Assembly (NCBI RefSeq): GCF_008973465.1
Contig: NZ_WBXN01000004.1
Location: 1,178,001-1,242,000, forward strand
From: Streptomyces sp. SS1-1
Lineage (GTDB): Bacteria > Actinomycetota > Actinomycetes > Streptomycetales > Streptomycetaceae
Direction of reading: 5' to 3'
Length of the DNA stretch: 64,000 nucleotides
Under the pieces are notes generated by a model. The model was not told the DNA's origin. It worked only from the letters and a program-made list of their open reading frames with translations, and ran no database searches. Both the position numbers and the translations under genes were made by a program. Shown in pieces: positions 1 to 8,896 of the stretch (position 1 is the first letter of the stretch; each line of letters begins with the position of its first letter).

Positions 1-2
1 TC

Positions 3-656
3 CGCGAGAGCCGTACGGTGCTCGACGCCGTGTCGGCCGCGGCGCACCGCACCCGGCGGGCGGGCCGCGCCGACCCGTGTCTGGTCCTGGTCATCAAGCC
101 GGGCGGCGACGGTGGCCTGCTGCCCGCGATCCTCGACGCCTATCAGGCCGAGCCGGACGCGCTGCCGGTCGAGCTGGTGTGCAGCCTCGGCGAGCGGGAG
201 AACCTCCTGCGGGAGGGCCGTGCCGACGCCGCCCTGCTCCACCTCCCCCACCACGACCTCACCGGCCTGGACACCCAGGACCTCCTCACCGAGACGCAAC
301 TCCTCGTGGTGCCGAGGTCGCATCGCCTCGCGGGCCGTACCCGGGTCCGCCTGGACGACATCGCAGGGGAGCCTCTGCCGCGCTGGCCGGGCGCATCCGA
401 GGGTCACGGACCCGAGATCCACGACCTGGGGCAGCTTCTGCACCTGATCGCCCTGGGCCGCATGGTCGCCGTCCTCCCGTGCTCCATCCGCGGGCAGCTC
501 CGCGACGACCTAGTGGCCGTCCCGGTCGATGACGCCGAGCCCACCACGCTCGCCCTCGCCTGGCCCGAGCACGCCACCTCCCCGGCCCTGGCCGCCTTCG
601 TCCGCGCGGCCGCCACCGTGGCGGGCGGACGACGGGACTTCGCGGATACGACCTAG
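3..656 (+). CDS. LysR-type transcriptional regulator, C-terminal part (runs off the left edge)
   Basis: About 217 residues are visible and the frame is open to the window edge, so the N-terminal DNA-binding helix-turn-helix lies outside. What remains reads as a LysR substrate-binding domain: a strand ending in KPGGDGG, an effector-cleft segment containing LREGRADAALLHLP (low G-R-x-D-A signature typical of LysR domains), and a second lobe with TETQLLVVPRSHRLA. The family binds a small effector and regulates nearby, often divergent, genes; the effector here cannot be read. The stop codon overlaps the convergent aroE stop by 3 bases, with no room for a terminator between them. A GTG at 18 could be mistaken for a start but lies inside the domain. 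Confidence 0.8.
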   Translation, partial: RESRTVLDAVSAAAHRTRRAGRADPCLVLVIKPGGDGGLLPAILDAYQAEPDALPVELVCSLGERENLLREGRADAALLHLPHHDLTGLDTQDLLTETQLLVVPRSHRLAGRTRVRLDDIAGEPLPRWPGASEGHGPEIHDLGQLLHLIALGRMVAVLPCSIRGQLRDDLVAVPVDDAEPTTLALAWPEHATSPALAAFVRAAATVAGGRRDFADTT

Positions 657-1504
657 CCGGCCGCGAGAGCCCGCTCGCCCGCTGTGCGCACCGCCTCCAG
701 CGGCGCCGGGGCGCGGCCGGTCATCTGCTCCACCTGGAGCACCGCCTGGTGCACCAGCAGGTCGAGGCCGCTGACGACGGCCCCGCCGAACATCGACCAG
801 CGGGCCGCGAGCGCGGTGGGCCAGGGGTCGTAGAGCACGTCGAACAGGGTGGCGGGACGCTCGGGCACGGCGTGGGCGAGGGCGTCGGTGGTGCCGGCCG
901 GGGTCGTCGCGATCACCAGCGGGGCGCGCAGCGCCTCGGCGGCGTCGGCCCAGTCGGCCGTATGGACCTCGATGCCGAGCCGCTCGCCCCACTGCCGCAT
1001 CTCGGAGGCGCGGGCCTCGCTGCGGACGTACGCCACGACCTCGCCGGTGCAGACGCGGGCCAGCGCGGCGAGCGCCGAGGACGCGGTGGCGCCGGCGCCG
1101 AGCACGGCGGCCGAGCCGACCTCCTCGATGCCGCGTTCGCGCAGGGCGGCGACCATGCCGGGGATGTCGGTGTTGTCACCGACGCGGCGGCCGTCCTCGG
1201 TGACGACGACGGTGTTGACGGCCTCGACCGAGGCGGCCGTCTCGCTGATCTCGTCGAGCAGCGGGATGACGGCCCGCTTCAGCGGCATGGTCAGCGACAG
1301 CCCGGCCCACTCGGGACCGAGCTCGGCGAGGAAGCCGGGCAGGGCGGCCTCGTCGACCTCGAAGCGGTCGTACGACCAGCCGGTGAGCCCCAGTTCGGCG
1401 TAGGCGGCCCGGTGCAGGACCGGGGACAGGGAGTGCCCGATGGGGGAACCGAGCACCGCCGCCCGGCACCGCCTGTCCGTCGCGGCCATCGCGGAGTCGT
1501 TCAC
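653..1504 (-). CDS. aroE: Shikimate 5-dehydrogenase
   Basis: Protein of 283 residues, normal for the family. It reduces 3-dehydroshikimate to shikimate with NADPH in the chorismate pathway, in the cytoplasm. The N-terminal shikimate-binding signature GSPIGHSLSP is present near residue 20, the substrate/catalytic region contains LTMPLK (catalytic Lys), and an N-T-D-x-x-G segment is followed by the Rossmann glycine loop VLGAGATASS. The start is taken at GTG 1504; an ATG a few codons downstream (MAATDRR) is an alternative. It follows mltG by 13 bases on the same strand, so the two are probably cotranscribed. Chorismate-pathway genes commonly lie downstream in Streptomyces, although here the next gene is a convergent LysR gene. 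Confidence 0.93.
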   Translation of the reverse strand: MNDSAMAATDRRCRAAVLGSPIGHSLSPVLHRAAYAELGLTGWSYDRFEVDEAALPGFLAELGPEWAGLSLTMPLKRAVIPLLDEISETAASVEAVNTVVVTEDGRRVGDNTDIPGMVAALRERGIEEVGSAAVLGAGATASSALAALARVCTGEVVAYVRSEARASEMRQWGERLGIEVHTADWADAAEALRAPLVIATTPAGTTDALAHAVPERPATLFDVLYDPWPTALAARWSMFGGAVVSGLDLLVHQAVLQVEQMTGRAPAPLEAVRTAGERALAAG

Positions 1505-1517
1505 TTCTGCGTGATCC

Positions 1518-3263
1518 CTAGCTCTTCTTCCTCGACGCGTTGAACTCGTCGACCAGCTTCTCGTGGTCCTTCAGCGTCTTGGTGAACTTGCTGGTCTTGC
1601 CGTCCAGCGAGATGAAGTAGTACCAGCCGTCCTTCGTCGGGTTCAGCGCGCCCTTGAGCGCCTCCTCACCCGGGTTGTCGATGGGGCCGGGCGGCAGACC
1701 CTTGACGAAGTACGTGTTGTACGGGTTGTTGTACCGCCGCAGCTCGGCGATGCTCAGGTCGATCTTGCTCTGGTTCTTGATGTAGTTGTACGTGGAGTCG
1801 AACTCCAGGGACCCGTAGGTCTCGGGGTTCCCCCGCTTCAGGCGGTTGTAGACGACCTCGGCCATCTTGCGGTAGTCGTCGTGGCTGGTGCCCTCGGCCT
1901 GGGCCAGGCTCGCCACGGTGAGCACCTCCCACGGGTTGTCGAGCCCGAGGCCGGCGGCCTTCTTCTCCAGCCCCATCTGCTCGTACTTCTCCGTGGCCCG
2001 GGTGACCATCTCCTTCAGCACGGTCGCCGGCTTCTGGCCCTTGCTCGCCGCGTAGCTGGACGGGTAGAGGAACCCTTCCAGCGGGTCCTTCACATTGGGG
2101 TGGTCCAGCGCCCAGTCGGGCAGGCCGAGCTTCTTGTACTGCTTCTTCGCGACCTCGGCCGTGGTGCCGTCCGGGACCCCGAGCCGCTTGTCGATCAGCG
2201 CGTACACGGCGACGTTCCGGGAGCCCTCGGCGATGATCAGGTTGGACCGGCTCTTGGGGCTCAGCATCAGCTCGACGGCGCTGGCCGCCGACATCTGCTT
2301 CTGCATCGTGTAGACGCCGTCCTGGATGGAGCGGCCCTCCGGATTGTCGTTCTGCGCGGAGACGAAGGCGTCGACGCTCTCGACGACCCCGGCCGCCTTG
2401 AGCTTCTGGCCGATGACCCAGCCGCCCGCGCCCTTGGGAATGACGACGGTGACCTGCTGGCCGTTGCCGTCGCCGGCGTAGTCCGGCGCCGGGCCGAAAC
2501 GGTCCTGGTAGAACTGGTAGCCGAAGTAGCCGACGCCGCCGACCGCGCCCGCGAAGATCAGGGTGAGGACCAGGCAGGCCGGTCCGCTGCGACGTTTCTT
2601 CGGTTTCTTGCCGCCGCGCCCCGAGCGGCCGTCACGCTCGTCGGTGTCGTCGTCATCGTCCTGGTCGCCGCCCGCGAAGAAGGCGTGTTCGCCCTGGTCG
2701 GGGCCCGGGTCCCAGCCGGTGTCCGGCTCGGGCTCGGGCGCGGGCGTGGCGGCGCGCCGGGTGGGCGGCTGCGGGGGCGGATAGGAGTCCTGGGTGCCGT
2801 AGTAGTCGGACTGGCCTCCCCCGTAGGCGGCCTGCTGCTGTCCGTACGGGTCCGCCGCGTCGCCGTACGAGGGCTGCTGGTGCCCGCCGGTGGACCAGCC
2901 CCCGTCGTACGACTGCTGCCCGTGGCCCTGGTGCTGCCCGTGACCCTGCTGCTGTCCCTGGTCGGTGTACTGCTGTTGCTGCGGGTACTGCTGCTGGCCG
3001 TACCCGGTGTGCTGCTGCCCGTCGTTCCACTCGCCGTACTGCTGCTGCGCCTGCTGGGCGTAGTACTGCTGGTCGGCGTACTGCTGCGGGTCGTACTGCT
3101 GCTGCGGGTACTGCTGCTGCCCGTACTGCTGGTGCTGCGGATCGGCGTACTGCTGCTGCCCGTAGCCCTGCTGATCACCCTGCTGGGCGTTCCATCCGCC
3201 GTCCCCGTTCAGCGGATCGTCCTGCCAGCGATCGGAGCCGTCGCCCCGCCCGTATTCAGTCAT
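1518..3263 (-). CDS. mltG: Endolytic murein transglycosylase MltG (YceG family) with long Q/Y-rich cytoplasmic N-terminus
   Basis: Protein of 581 residues starting at ATG 3263; the frame stays open 50 codons further upstream but that part is compositionally unlike the gene. Residues 27-145 are a low-complexity Gln/Tyr/Gly tract, 171-210 are Pro/acidic, 218-226 are a Lys/Arg patch, one membrane segment spans about 229-251, and the extracytoplasmic YceG/MltG domain covers about 265-575. The expected catalytic glutamate is E457 in ASLAQAEG, followed by the family motif VYNRLKRG. MltG cleaves nascent glycan strands and is thought to set strand termination. Typical bacterial MltG proteins have about 340 residues, so the cytoplasmic extension is the unusual part. 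It sits between ruvX and aroE, an actinobacterial arrangement. Confidence 0.92.
   Translation of the reverse strand: MTEYGRGDGSDRWQDDPLNGDGGWNAQQGDQQGYGQQQYADPQHQQYGQQQYPQQQYDPQQYADQQYYAQQAQQQYGEWNDGQQHTGYGQQQYPQQQQYTDQGQQQGHGQHQGHGQQSYDGGWSTGGHQQPSYGDAADPYGQQQAAYGGGQSDYYGTQDSYPPPQPPTRRAATPAPEPEPDTGWDPGPDQGEHAFFAGGDQDDDDDTDERDGRSGRGGKKPKKRRSGPACLVLTLIFAGAVGGVGYFGYQFYQDRFGPAPDYAGDGNGQQVTVVIPKGAGGWVIGQKLKAAGVVESVDAFVSAQNDNPEGRSIQDGVYTMQKQMSAASAVELMLSPKSRSNLIIAEGSRNVAVYALIDKRLGVPDGTTAEVAKKQYKKLGLPDWALDHPNVKDPLEGFLYPSSYAASKGQKPATVLKEMVTRATEKYEQMGLEKKAAGLGLDNPWEVLTVASLAQAEGTSHDDYRKMAEVVYNRLKRGNPETYGSLEFDSTYNYIKNQSKIDLSIAELRRYNNPYNTYFVKGLPPGPIDNPGEEALKGALNPTKDGWYYFISLDGKTSKFTKTLKDHEKLVDEFNASRKKS
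2829..3185 (-). repeat. Gln/Tyr-rich codon repeat inside mltG
   Basis: On the coding strand this is an irregular tandem run of CAG/TAC-rich codons giving units such as QQQY, GQQQYPQQQ and GHGQ. It corresponds to residues 27-145 of MltG. The units vary in length and sequence, so it is protein low complexity rather than a strict minisatellite, but repeat-number variation between strains is likely. Confidence 0.8.
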
Positions 3264-3805
3264 CGGAGCGGTCGGCACGCCGGAATGCGCCGTGGGGGGC
3301 GAGGCCGTGCGTGCCTTCCTCCTCTCGGGTGAGGTGGCCGTGGCCGTCGGCCCGTCGCGGCAGGTGGGCCCCGTGGTGTCGCCCGACGGAGTCGGGGCCT
3401 GGTGCCGTAGCACCGTTCATGACAGACGTGTCCGTGCGCCCCGCGCGTCCGGACACGGCTCGCCGCAGCATTGCCTGGTGGATGTGCGCCCCTAGAACTC
3501 GTGGTCCGACCGGCACCGGGCCACGCACGGGCCACGGGCCGGCCTGCCCGGCCCGGCCCGTGTGGGTCCGTCCACGCACCTGAAGCGTGGTCACCGATCG
3601 CACCTCCTCCACGCGGTGACCGGGGCCGGTCACCTCGCACCGCCGTGATCGGCGGGTCCGGCCAGCCGGCCGGGGCGGGTGACCGGTCCCTGGTACCGCG
3701 AGACGGTCGGTCCCTGAGCGATCGGGCTCAGATGCCGTCCGGTCTCCGTAAGTACAGCGGCTGTTCGACCGCCGCCGTATCGCGCGGAACGTTACCGTAT
3801 CGCGA
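3264..3805. other. 542-base intergenic stretch between ruvX and mltG
   Basis: No convincing gene is visible. Open frames here are short shadow frames rich in Arg, Pro and Gly without a ribosome-binding site or recognisable motif. The only structure noted is a 10-base direct repeat at 3775-3784 and 3795-3804 next to the ruvX stop, and GC-rich inverted repeats around 3540-3680. The gap is large for two genes in the same direction, so an mltG-aroE promoter probably lies here. Confidence 0.5.
3775..3804. repeat. Two direct copies of a 10-base element spaced 20 bases apart
   Basis: CCGTATCGCG occurs at 3775-3784 and again at 3795-3804, a start-to-start distance of 20 bases (about two helical turns). 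The second copy abuts the ruvX stop codon at 3806. Such phasing is typical of tandem regulator sites, but no regulator can be named. Confidence 0.4.
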
Positions 3806-4309
3806 TCAGATAACCACTTCGACGCCCTCGCCGGGTGCTTTGCCTGACACCCGTTCGGATTCGAGCGCCTGTTGCAGGATGATCACCGCGGCCGCCTGGT
3901 CGATGACCGAACGGCCCTTCTTGGACTTCACGCCCGAGGCGCGCAGTCCCTGACTGGCCGTCACCGTCGTCATCCTCTCATCGACGAGTCTGACCGGAAC
4001 GGGCGCGATCATGCGGGCGAGTTCCTGGGCGAAGCCCCGGACCTTCACCGCGGCCGGGCCCTCGCCGCCCTTGAGGGAACGGGGCAGCCCGACGACGACC
4101 TCGATCGGCTCGTACTCCTCGACGAGCTGCCGCAGCCGGCGCTGGGCGGCCGGGACGTCCCGGCCCGGCACCGTCTCCACGGGGGTGGCGAGGATGCCGT
4201 CCGGGTCGCACGAGGCGACACCGATCCGGGCGTCGCCCACGTCGACGGCGAGACGGCGGCCGCGGCGCATGCCCCGGCCGTCGCCGCTCGCCTGTGTGTC
4301 GGAGCTCAC
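3806..4309 (-). CDS. ruvX: RuvX/YqgF family Holliday junction resolvase-like nuclease
   Basis: Protein of 167 residues. The RNase H-like fold is indicated by the first strand [12 protein letters not shown] with its catalytic Asp, by [10 protein letters not shown], and by the [10 protein letters not shown] and [11 protein letters not shown] segments, which match YqgF family landmarks. Members resolve Holliday junctions in vitro or process pre-16S rRNA, and the family is near universal in bacteria. The start is GTG 4309, giving a GTGA overlap with the alaS stop and implying translational coupling; a later ATG (MRRGRRLA) is possible. It directly follows alaS, as is common in bacteria. Confidence 0.9.
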   Translation of the reverse strand: MSSDTQASGDGRGMRRGRRLAVDVGDARIGVASCDPDGILATPVETVPGRDVPAAQRRLRQLVEEYEPIEVVVGLPRSLKGGEGPAAVKVRGFAQELARMIAPVPVRLVDERMTTVTASQGLRASGVKSKKGRSVIDQAAAVIILQQALESERVSGKAPGEGVEVVI

Positions 4310-6978
4310 TTGGCGGTGTCCGCCACGAGGCGCTCGACCGCGTCGACGGCCTCGCCGATCGCGGCCGGGTTCTGACCGCCGCCCTGGGCCACGTCCGGCT
4401 TGCCGCCACCGCCGCCACCGAGGGTCTTGGCGGCCGTACGGACGAGCTCACCGGCCTTGAGGCCGCGCTCGCGGGCGGCCTCGTTGGTGGCGATGACCGT
4501 CAGCGGCTTGCCGTTGGTCACGGTGAACAGCGCGACCACGGCGGCGCGTCCGCCCTGGATGCGGCCGCGGACGTCGAGGACGAGCTTGCGCAGGTCGTCG
4601 GCGGTGGTGCCGTCGGGGACCTGGCCGGTGACGACCGCGACGCCGCGGATGTCCTTGGCGGACTCGGCGAGCCCGGCGGCGGCCTGGAGCACCTTCTCGG
4701 CGCGGAACTTCTCGATCTCCTTCTCGGCGTCCTTCAGCTTGCCGAGCATGGCGGAGACCTTCTCCGGGAGCTCCTCGGGACGTCCCTTGATCAGCTCCTG
4801 GAGCTGGGCGACGACCGTGTGCTCACGGGCCAGGAAGTTGTAGGCGTCGACGCCGACGAGGGCCTCGATCCGGCGGACGCCGGAGCCGATGGACGACTCG
4901 CCGAGCAGCTTGACCAGGCCGAGCTGGGCGGTGTTGTGGACGTGCGTGCCGCCGCACAGCTCCTTGGAGAAGTCGCCGATCGTGACCACGCGGACCCGCT
5001 CGCCGTACTTCTCGCCGAACTCGGCGATGGCGCCCTGCTTCTTCGCCTCGTCGATGCCCATGACGTCGGCGCGCACGTCGAGGTCGCGGGCCAGCACCTC
5101 GTTGATCTTCTGCTCGACGTCGGTCATCACGGCCGTCGGGACGGCGGACGGCGAGCCGAAGTCGAAGCGGAAGCGGCCGGGCTGGTTCTCGGAACCGGCC
5201 TGGGCGGCCGTCGGGCCGAGGGCGTCGCGCAGCGCCTGGTGGGTGAGGTGCGTGGCCGAGTGGGCGCGGGCGATGGCCGTACGGCGGCGGGCGTCGATGG
5301 CGGCGTGGGCGCGGGCACCGACGGTGACCTCGCCGACCTGGACGACGCCCTTGTGGACGTAGACGCCCGGGACGGGCTTCTGGCAGTCGCGGATCTCGAT
5401 GACGGCACCGGTGTCGGTCCTGATGCGGCCGGTGTCGCCGATCTGGCCGCCGCCCTCGGCGTAGAACGGGGTGCGGTCGAGGACGATCTCGACCTCGTCG
5501 CCCTCGGAGGCGGCCGGCGAGGAGACGCCCTCGACGAGGATGCCGACGACGGTGGACTCGCCCTCGGTGTCGGTGTAGCCGATGAAGTCGGTCGCACCGG
5601 TCCTGTCGGCGATCTCGCGGTAGGCGCCCGCGCCGGCGTGGCCGGTCTTCTTGGCCTGGGCGTCGGCCTTGGCGCGCTCCCGCTGCTCCTTCATCAGGCG
5701 GCGGAAGCCCTCCTCGTCCACGGAGAGGCCCTGCTCGGCGGCCATCTCCAGGGTGAGGTCGATCGGGAAGCCCCAGGTGTCGTGGAGCAGGAACGCCTTG
5801 TCGCCGGCGAGGACCTTGCCGCCGGAGGCCTTGGTCTCGCTGACGGCGGTGTCGAGGATGTTGGTGCCGGCCTTCAGCGTCTTGAGGAAGGCGTTCTCCT
5901 CGGCGACTGCGACCTTCTCGATCCGCTCGCGGTCGGTGACCAGCTCGGGGTACTGCTGGCCCATCATCGCGATGACGGTGTCGATGAGGTCCAGGACGAC
6001 CGGGCCGGTGGCGCCGAGCAGGCGCATGTTCCGGATGGCGCGGCGCATGATGCGGCGCAGCACGTAGCCGCGGCCCTCGTTGCCGGGGGTGACGCCGTCG
6101 CCGATGAGCATGACGGAGGTGCGCATGTGGTCGGTGACCACGCGCAGGGAGACGTCCGAGTCGTGGGCGTCGCCGTAGGCCACGCCGGTCAGCTCGGTGG
6201 CCTTCTTGATGACGGCCATGGAGGTGTCGATCTCGTACATGTTCTGCACGCCCTGCAGAATCATGGCGAGGCGCTCCAGGCCGAGGCCGGTGTCGATGTT
6301 CTTGCTCGGCAGCTCGCCGAGGATCTCGAAGTTGTCCTTGCCGATGCCCTCGCCGCGCTCGTACTGCATGAAGACGAGGTTCCAGATCTCCACGTACCGC
6401 TCGTCGTTGACGGCGGGGCCGCCCTCGACGCCGAACTCGGGGCCACGGTCGTAGTTGATCTCGGAGCAGGGGCCGCAGGGTCCGGGGACGCCCATCGACC
6501 AGTAGTTGTCCTTCATGCCGAGGCGCTGGATGCGCTCCTTCGGCACGCCGACGACCTCGTGCCAGATGCGCTCGGCCTCGTCGTCGTCCTTGTAGACGGT
6601 GATCCAGAGCTTCTCCGGATCCAGGCCGTAACCACCCTTGTCCTGGGGCGTGGTGAGCAGCTCCCAGGCGTAGGTGATGGCGCCTTCCTTGAAGTAGTCA
6701 CCGAAGGAGAAGTTGCCGCACATCTGGAAGAACGTGCCGTGGCGGGTGGTCTTGCCGACCTCTTCGATGTCGGGCGTGCGCACGCACTTCTGCACGCTGG
6801 TGGCGCGCGAGAAGGGCGGCTTGACCTCACCCAGGAAGTAGGGCTTGAAGGGCACCATGCCGGCCGGGACGAGGAGCAGAGTCGGGTCGTCCGCGATGAG
6901 CGACGCCGAAGGGACGACGGTGTGCCCGCGCTCCTCGAAGAAGCTCAGCCAGCGGCGGCGAATCTCGGCCGACTCCAT
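4306..6978 (-). CDS. alaS: Alanyl-tRNA synthetase
   Basis: Protein of 890 residues, full length. It charges tRNA-Ala and edits mischarged Ser/Gly. The class II catalytic core begins [19 protein letters not shown]. The editing domain has H573 and H577 in HSATHLTH and C675 and H679 in CGGTH, the four metal-binding residues of AlaRS/AlaX. The C-terminal region (about 760-890) contains the coiled-coil/C-Ala part ending in a Gly-rich [14 protein letters not shown] signature. The ATG overlaps the stop of the upstream small gene by one base (TGATG), and the 3' end overlaps ruvX, so the genes form one operon. No T-box leader is visible. Confidence 0.97.
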   Translation of the reverse strand: MESAEIRRRWLSFFEERGHTVVPSASLIADDPTLLLVPAGMVPFKPYFLGEVKPPFSRATSVQKCVRTPDIEEVGKTTRHGTFFQMCGNFSFGDYFKEGAITYAWELLTTPQDKGGYGLDPEKLWITVYKDDDEAERIWHEVVGVPKERIQRLGMKDNYWSMGVPGPCGPCSEINYDRGPEFGVEGGPAVNDERYVEIWNLVFMQYERGEGIGKDNFEILGELPSKNIDTGLGLERLAMILQGVQNMYEIDTSMAVIKKATELTGVAYGDAHDSDVSLRVVTDHMRTSVMLIGDGVTPGNEGRGYVLRRIMRRAIRNMRLLGATGPVVLDLIDTVIAMMGQQYPELVTDRERIEKVAVAEENAFLKTLKAGTNILDTAVSETKASGGKVLAGDKAFLLHDTWGFPIDLTLEMAAEQGLSVDEEGFRRLMKEQRERAKADAQAKKTGHAGAGAYREIADRTGATDFIGYTDTEGESTVVGILVEGVSSPAASEGDEVEIVLDRTPFYAEGGGQIGDTGRIRTDTGAVIEIRDCQKPVPGVYVHKGVVQVGEVTVGARAHAAIDARRRTAIARAHSATHLTHQALRDALGPTAAQAGSENQPGRFRFDFGSPSAVPTAVMTDVEQKINEVLARDLDVRADVMGIDEAKKQGAIAEFGEKYGERVRVVTIGDFSKELCGGTHVHNTAQLGLVKLLGESSIGSGVRRIEALVGVDAYNFLAREHTVVAQLQELIKGRPEELPEKVSAMLGKLKDAEKEIEKFRAEKVLQAAAGLAESAKDIRGVAVVTGQVPDGTTADDLRKLVLDVRGRIQGGRAAVVALFTVTNGKPLTVIATNEAARERGLKAGELVRTAAKTLGGGGGGKPDVAQGGGQNPAAIGEAVDAVERLVADTAK

Positions 6979-7328
6979 CAGTGGTCCTCATTCCGGTTGT
7001 TCGTGTACGTCGTGCTGTCGATGACGTACGACTTCGGCTGCTTGTGGTTCTCGATGGCGGTGTACCGCCGGGATGCGGGGAGTTCGGGGCGCTCGTCGAT
7101 GCCCAGGGCCTCCTGGAGCTCGGCCTCCCGCTGGGCCATGTTGTCCCGGACGTCGAGGGCGAAGCCCACGGCACGGTCCTTGATGCGGTGACCGGCCTCG
7201 AGCGCCTTGTTCGCCGCGGTCGCGGCGAGGCTCTCGGGGGTCAGCTGCTTCAGCTTCCGGTTGACCTTGGTGGTGGCCCAGACACCGGCGGCGACGCCCG
7301 TGCCGAACCAGAACGTACGGCGGAACAT
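6978..7328 (-). CDS. Small conserved actinobacterial protein (DUF6167-like) with one N-terminal membrane segment
   Basis: Protein of 116 residues, starting at ATG 7328 (MFRRTFWFG). One hydrophobic segment lies at residues 5-20, followed by a charged, probably helical region ([13 protein letters not shown] to QEALGIDE) and a polar tail. I recognise it as the hypothetical gene usually found immediately upstream of alaS in streptomycetes; the DUF number is from memory and less certain. The stop/start overlap with alaS implies coupling, and the 8-base gap from the DUF948 gene places all three in one transcript. Function unknown. Confidence 0.8.
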   Translation of the reverse strand: MFRRTFWFGTGVAAGVWATTKVNRKLKQLTPESLAATAANKALEAGHRIKDRAVGFALDVRDNMAQREAELQEALGIDERPELPASRRYTAIENHKQPKSYVIDSTTYTNNRNEDH

Positions 7329-7336
7329 GCTGGGTC

Positions 7337-7780
7337 TCAGTCCCTCTTCCCGCGGTTTCGCTTCTCGCGCCGCGCGGTCGGCACGGTACGGCCGACGATC
7401 ACGGTGCGCCTGGGGGCCTTGGGGGCGGGCTCGCCGTCCTTGCGGCCGAGGGCCCGGCGCACGCCGTAGCCGAAGGCCGCGACCTTGACGAGGGGGCCGC
7501 CGAAGGTGGAGGCGACGGTGGTCGACAGCGCGGAGGCGTTCGACGTGACCTCCTGCACGTCGGAGGCGATCGCGTCGACCCGGTCGATCTGGGTCTGCGC
7601 GGAGCGCACCGCCGAGGAGGCGTCTGCGAGGAGCGGCACGGCCTGGTCGGTCACGTCCGCGACCAGCTTGGTGGTCGCCTTGAGCGTCTGGGCCAGCCTC
7701 GCCAGCGCCACGGCGAGGAAGGAGACCAGGATCGCCCAGAAGACCGCCACCAGAATCCCGGCAACCTCTCCACCGGACAC
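7337..7780 (-). CDS. DUF948 domain-containing membrane protein
   Basis: Protein of 147 residues from GTG 7780 (VSGGEVAGILVAVFW), preceded by GGGAG about 12 bases upstream. An ATG at 7825 would add 15 residues but has no ribosome-binding site. A membrane helix at about residues 4-27 is followed by a coiled-coil-like stretch (LKATTKLVADVTDQAVPLLAD) resembling general stress/methyl-accepting-like DUF948 proteins, then a second weakly hydrophobic patch (GPLVKVAAFGYGV) and a basic tail. Function is unknown; the head of the alaS operon is a conserved position. Confidence 0.8.
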   Translation of the reverse strand: MSGGEVAGILVAVFWAILVSFLAVALARLAQTLKATTKLVADVTDQAVPLLADASSAVRSAQTQIDRVDAIASDVQEVTSNASALSTTVASTFGGPLVKVAAFGYGVRRALGRKDGEPAPKAPRRTVIVGRTVPTARREKRNRGKRD

Positions 7781-7916
7781 TGTGTGCACCCGCTCCCTGA
7801 TACGTGCCTCTGCATCGGTCTGCATCGAAAAAGTCGTGCACCGAGCCTATCGCGCCGGTGATGTGCCGCCGTACCGGATTACCCTCCGCGCACGGCCGCG
7901 TCGCCGCGGACGCGAA

Positions 7917-7959
7917 AGCCCGCCGCCGCCCCACCGGGAAGGTGGGGAGACGACGGGCT
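7917..7959 (-). terminator. Intrinsic terminator of rpsD
   Basis: Two 19-base arms at 7917-7935 and 7941-7959 separated by a 5-base loop. Read as minus-strand RNA the arms pair completely, with G-U pairs where the DNA arms differ. It lies 33 bases past the rpsD stop codon. There is no U tract, as usual in Streptomyces. Confidence 0.75.
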
Positions 7960-7991
7960 CCGGTGCGCTGGGTTCTACGGCCGCCGAGTGA

Positions 7992-8606
7992 TCAGCGGGC
8001 GTAGTACTCGACGACGAGCTGCTCGTCGCAGATCACCGGGATCTCCTTGCGGTTCGGCTCGCGGTCCAGGCGGAACGCCAGGGCCTTGAGGTTCACCTGG
8101 AGGTAGCGCGGGGTCTCACCCTCGGGGGCGAAGCCACCCTCGCGGGCGATGGAGAAGAGGGTCTTCTCGCGGCTGCGCTCACGGACCATCACGACGTCGT
8201 CGGGCTTGACGCGGAAGGAGGGCTTGTCGACCTTCTGGCCGTTGACCTCGATGTGGCCGTGGACGACCATCTGACGGGCCTGGTAGATCGTGCGGGCGAT
8301 GCCCGAACGCAGGACCAGGGCGTCGAGACGGCGCTCGAGCTCGATGATCAGGGCCTCACCGGTCTTGCCCTGAACCTTGGAGGCACGCTCGTAGGCGCGG
8401 ACGAGCTGGCGCTCGGACACGTCGTACTGCGCGCGCAGACGCTGCTTCTCCAGCAGACGGACCTTGTAGTCCGAGTTCTGCTTGCGGCCGCGGCCGTGCT
8501 CACCCGGCGGGTAGGGACGGGCCTCGAAGTACTTGACGGCCTTCGGGGTCAGCGCGATGCCGAGGGCACGCGACTTCTTGACCTTGGGGCGGGACTGGTT
8601 CGCCAC
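7992..8606 (-). CDS. rpsD: 30S ribosomal protein S4
   Basis: Protein of 204 residues, matching bacterial S4. It is a primary 16S rRNA binder that nucleates assembly of the small-subunit body and contributes to decoding fidelity. Visible landmarks are the N-terminal basic segment, YEKQ-like [18 protein letters not shown], and the S4 RNA-binding domain with [25 protein letters not shown] (given in parts). The start is GTG 8606 with a GAGA-type site upstream. It is monocistronic: 290 bases separate it from rarA and a strong stem-loop follows it. In many actinobacteria rpsD is separate from the alpha operon, as here. Confidence 0.97.
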   Translation of the reverse strand: MANQSRPKVKKSRALGIALTPKAVKYFEARPYPPGEHGRGRKQNSDYKVRLLEKQRLRAQYDVSERQLVRAYERASKVQGKTGEALIIELERRLDALVLRSGIARTIYQARQMVVHGHIEVNGQKVDKPSFRVKPDDVVMVRERSREKTLFSIAREGGFAPEGETPRYLQVNLKALAFRLDREPNRKEIPVICDEQLVVEYYAR

Positions 8607-8896
8607 GATCTCTCATTTCTGGTGTTCGGCTCGTCAGGGTTGTGGGAGGTCGCATCCGCAGCCGGGGAAACCCTCCTCGCCCTCGCGGACGGGGTGGGCA
8701 GCCGCTCCCTGGTCTGGGCACAACGTGCAGCACGCGAGTGGCCCACCGACCGGTCCCGTCTGCGACGGAGGGTGGTGGGCTGCCCGCGACACCATTCGAT
8801 CGGTGCGCGACGCTCCTGGAACCCGCTGGGGGTTCCGGCTGACCGTCCCGTTCTGACTGCACGGGACACAGCGCTTCGAGGCAGTTTACAGGGTGC

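Noticed and set aside
2829..3185. Repeat array resembling a CRISPR locus
   Set aside because: Units are short, irregular, in frame and code for Gln/Tyr-rich protein; no spacers and no cas genes.
4294..7191. A 965-codon plus-strand frame opposite alaS
   Set aside because: Antisense shadow of alaS; sequence is Val/Gly/Asp/Leu-rich without any family match.
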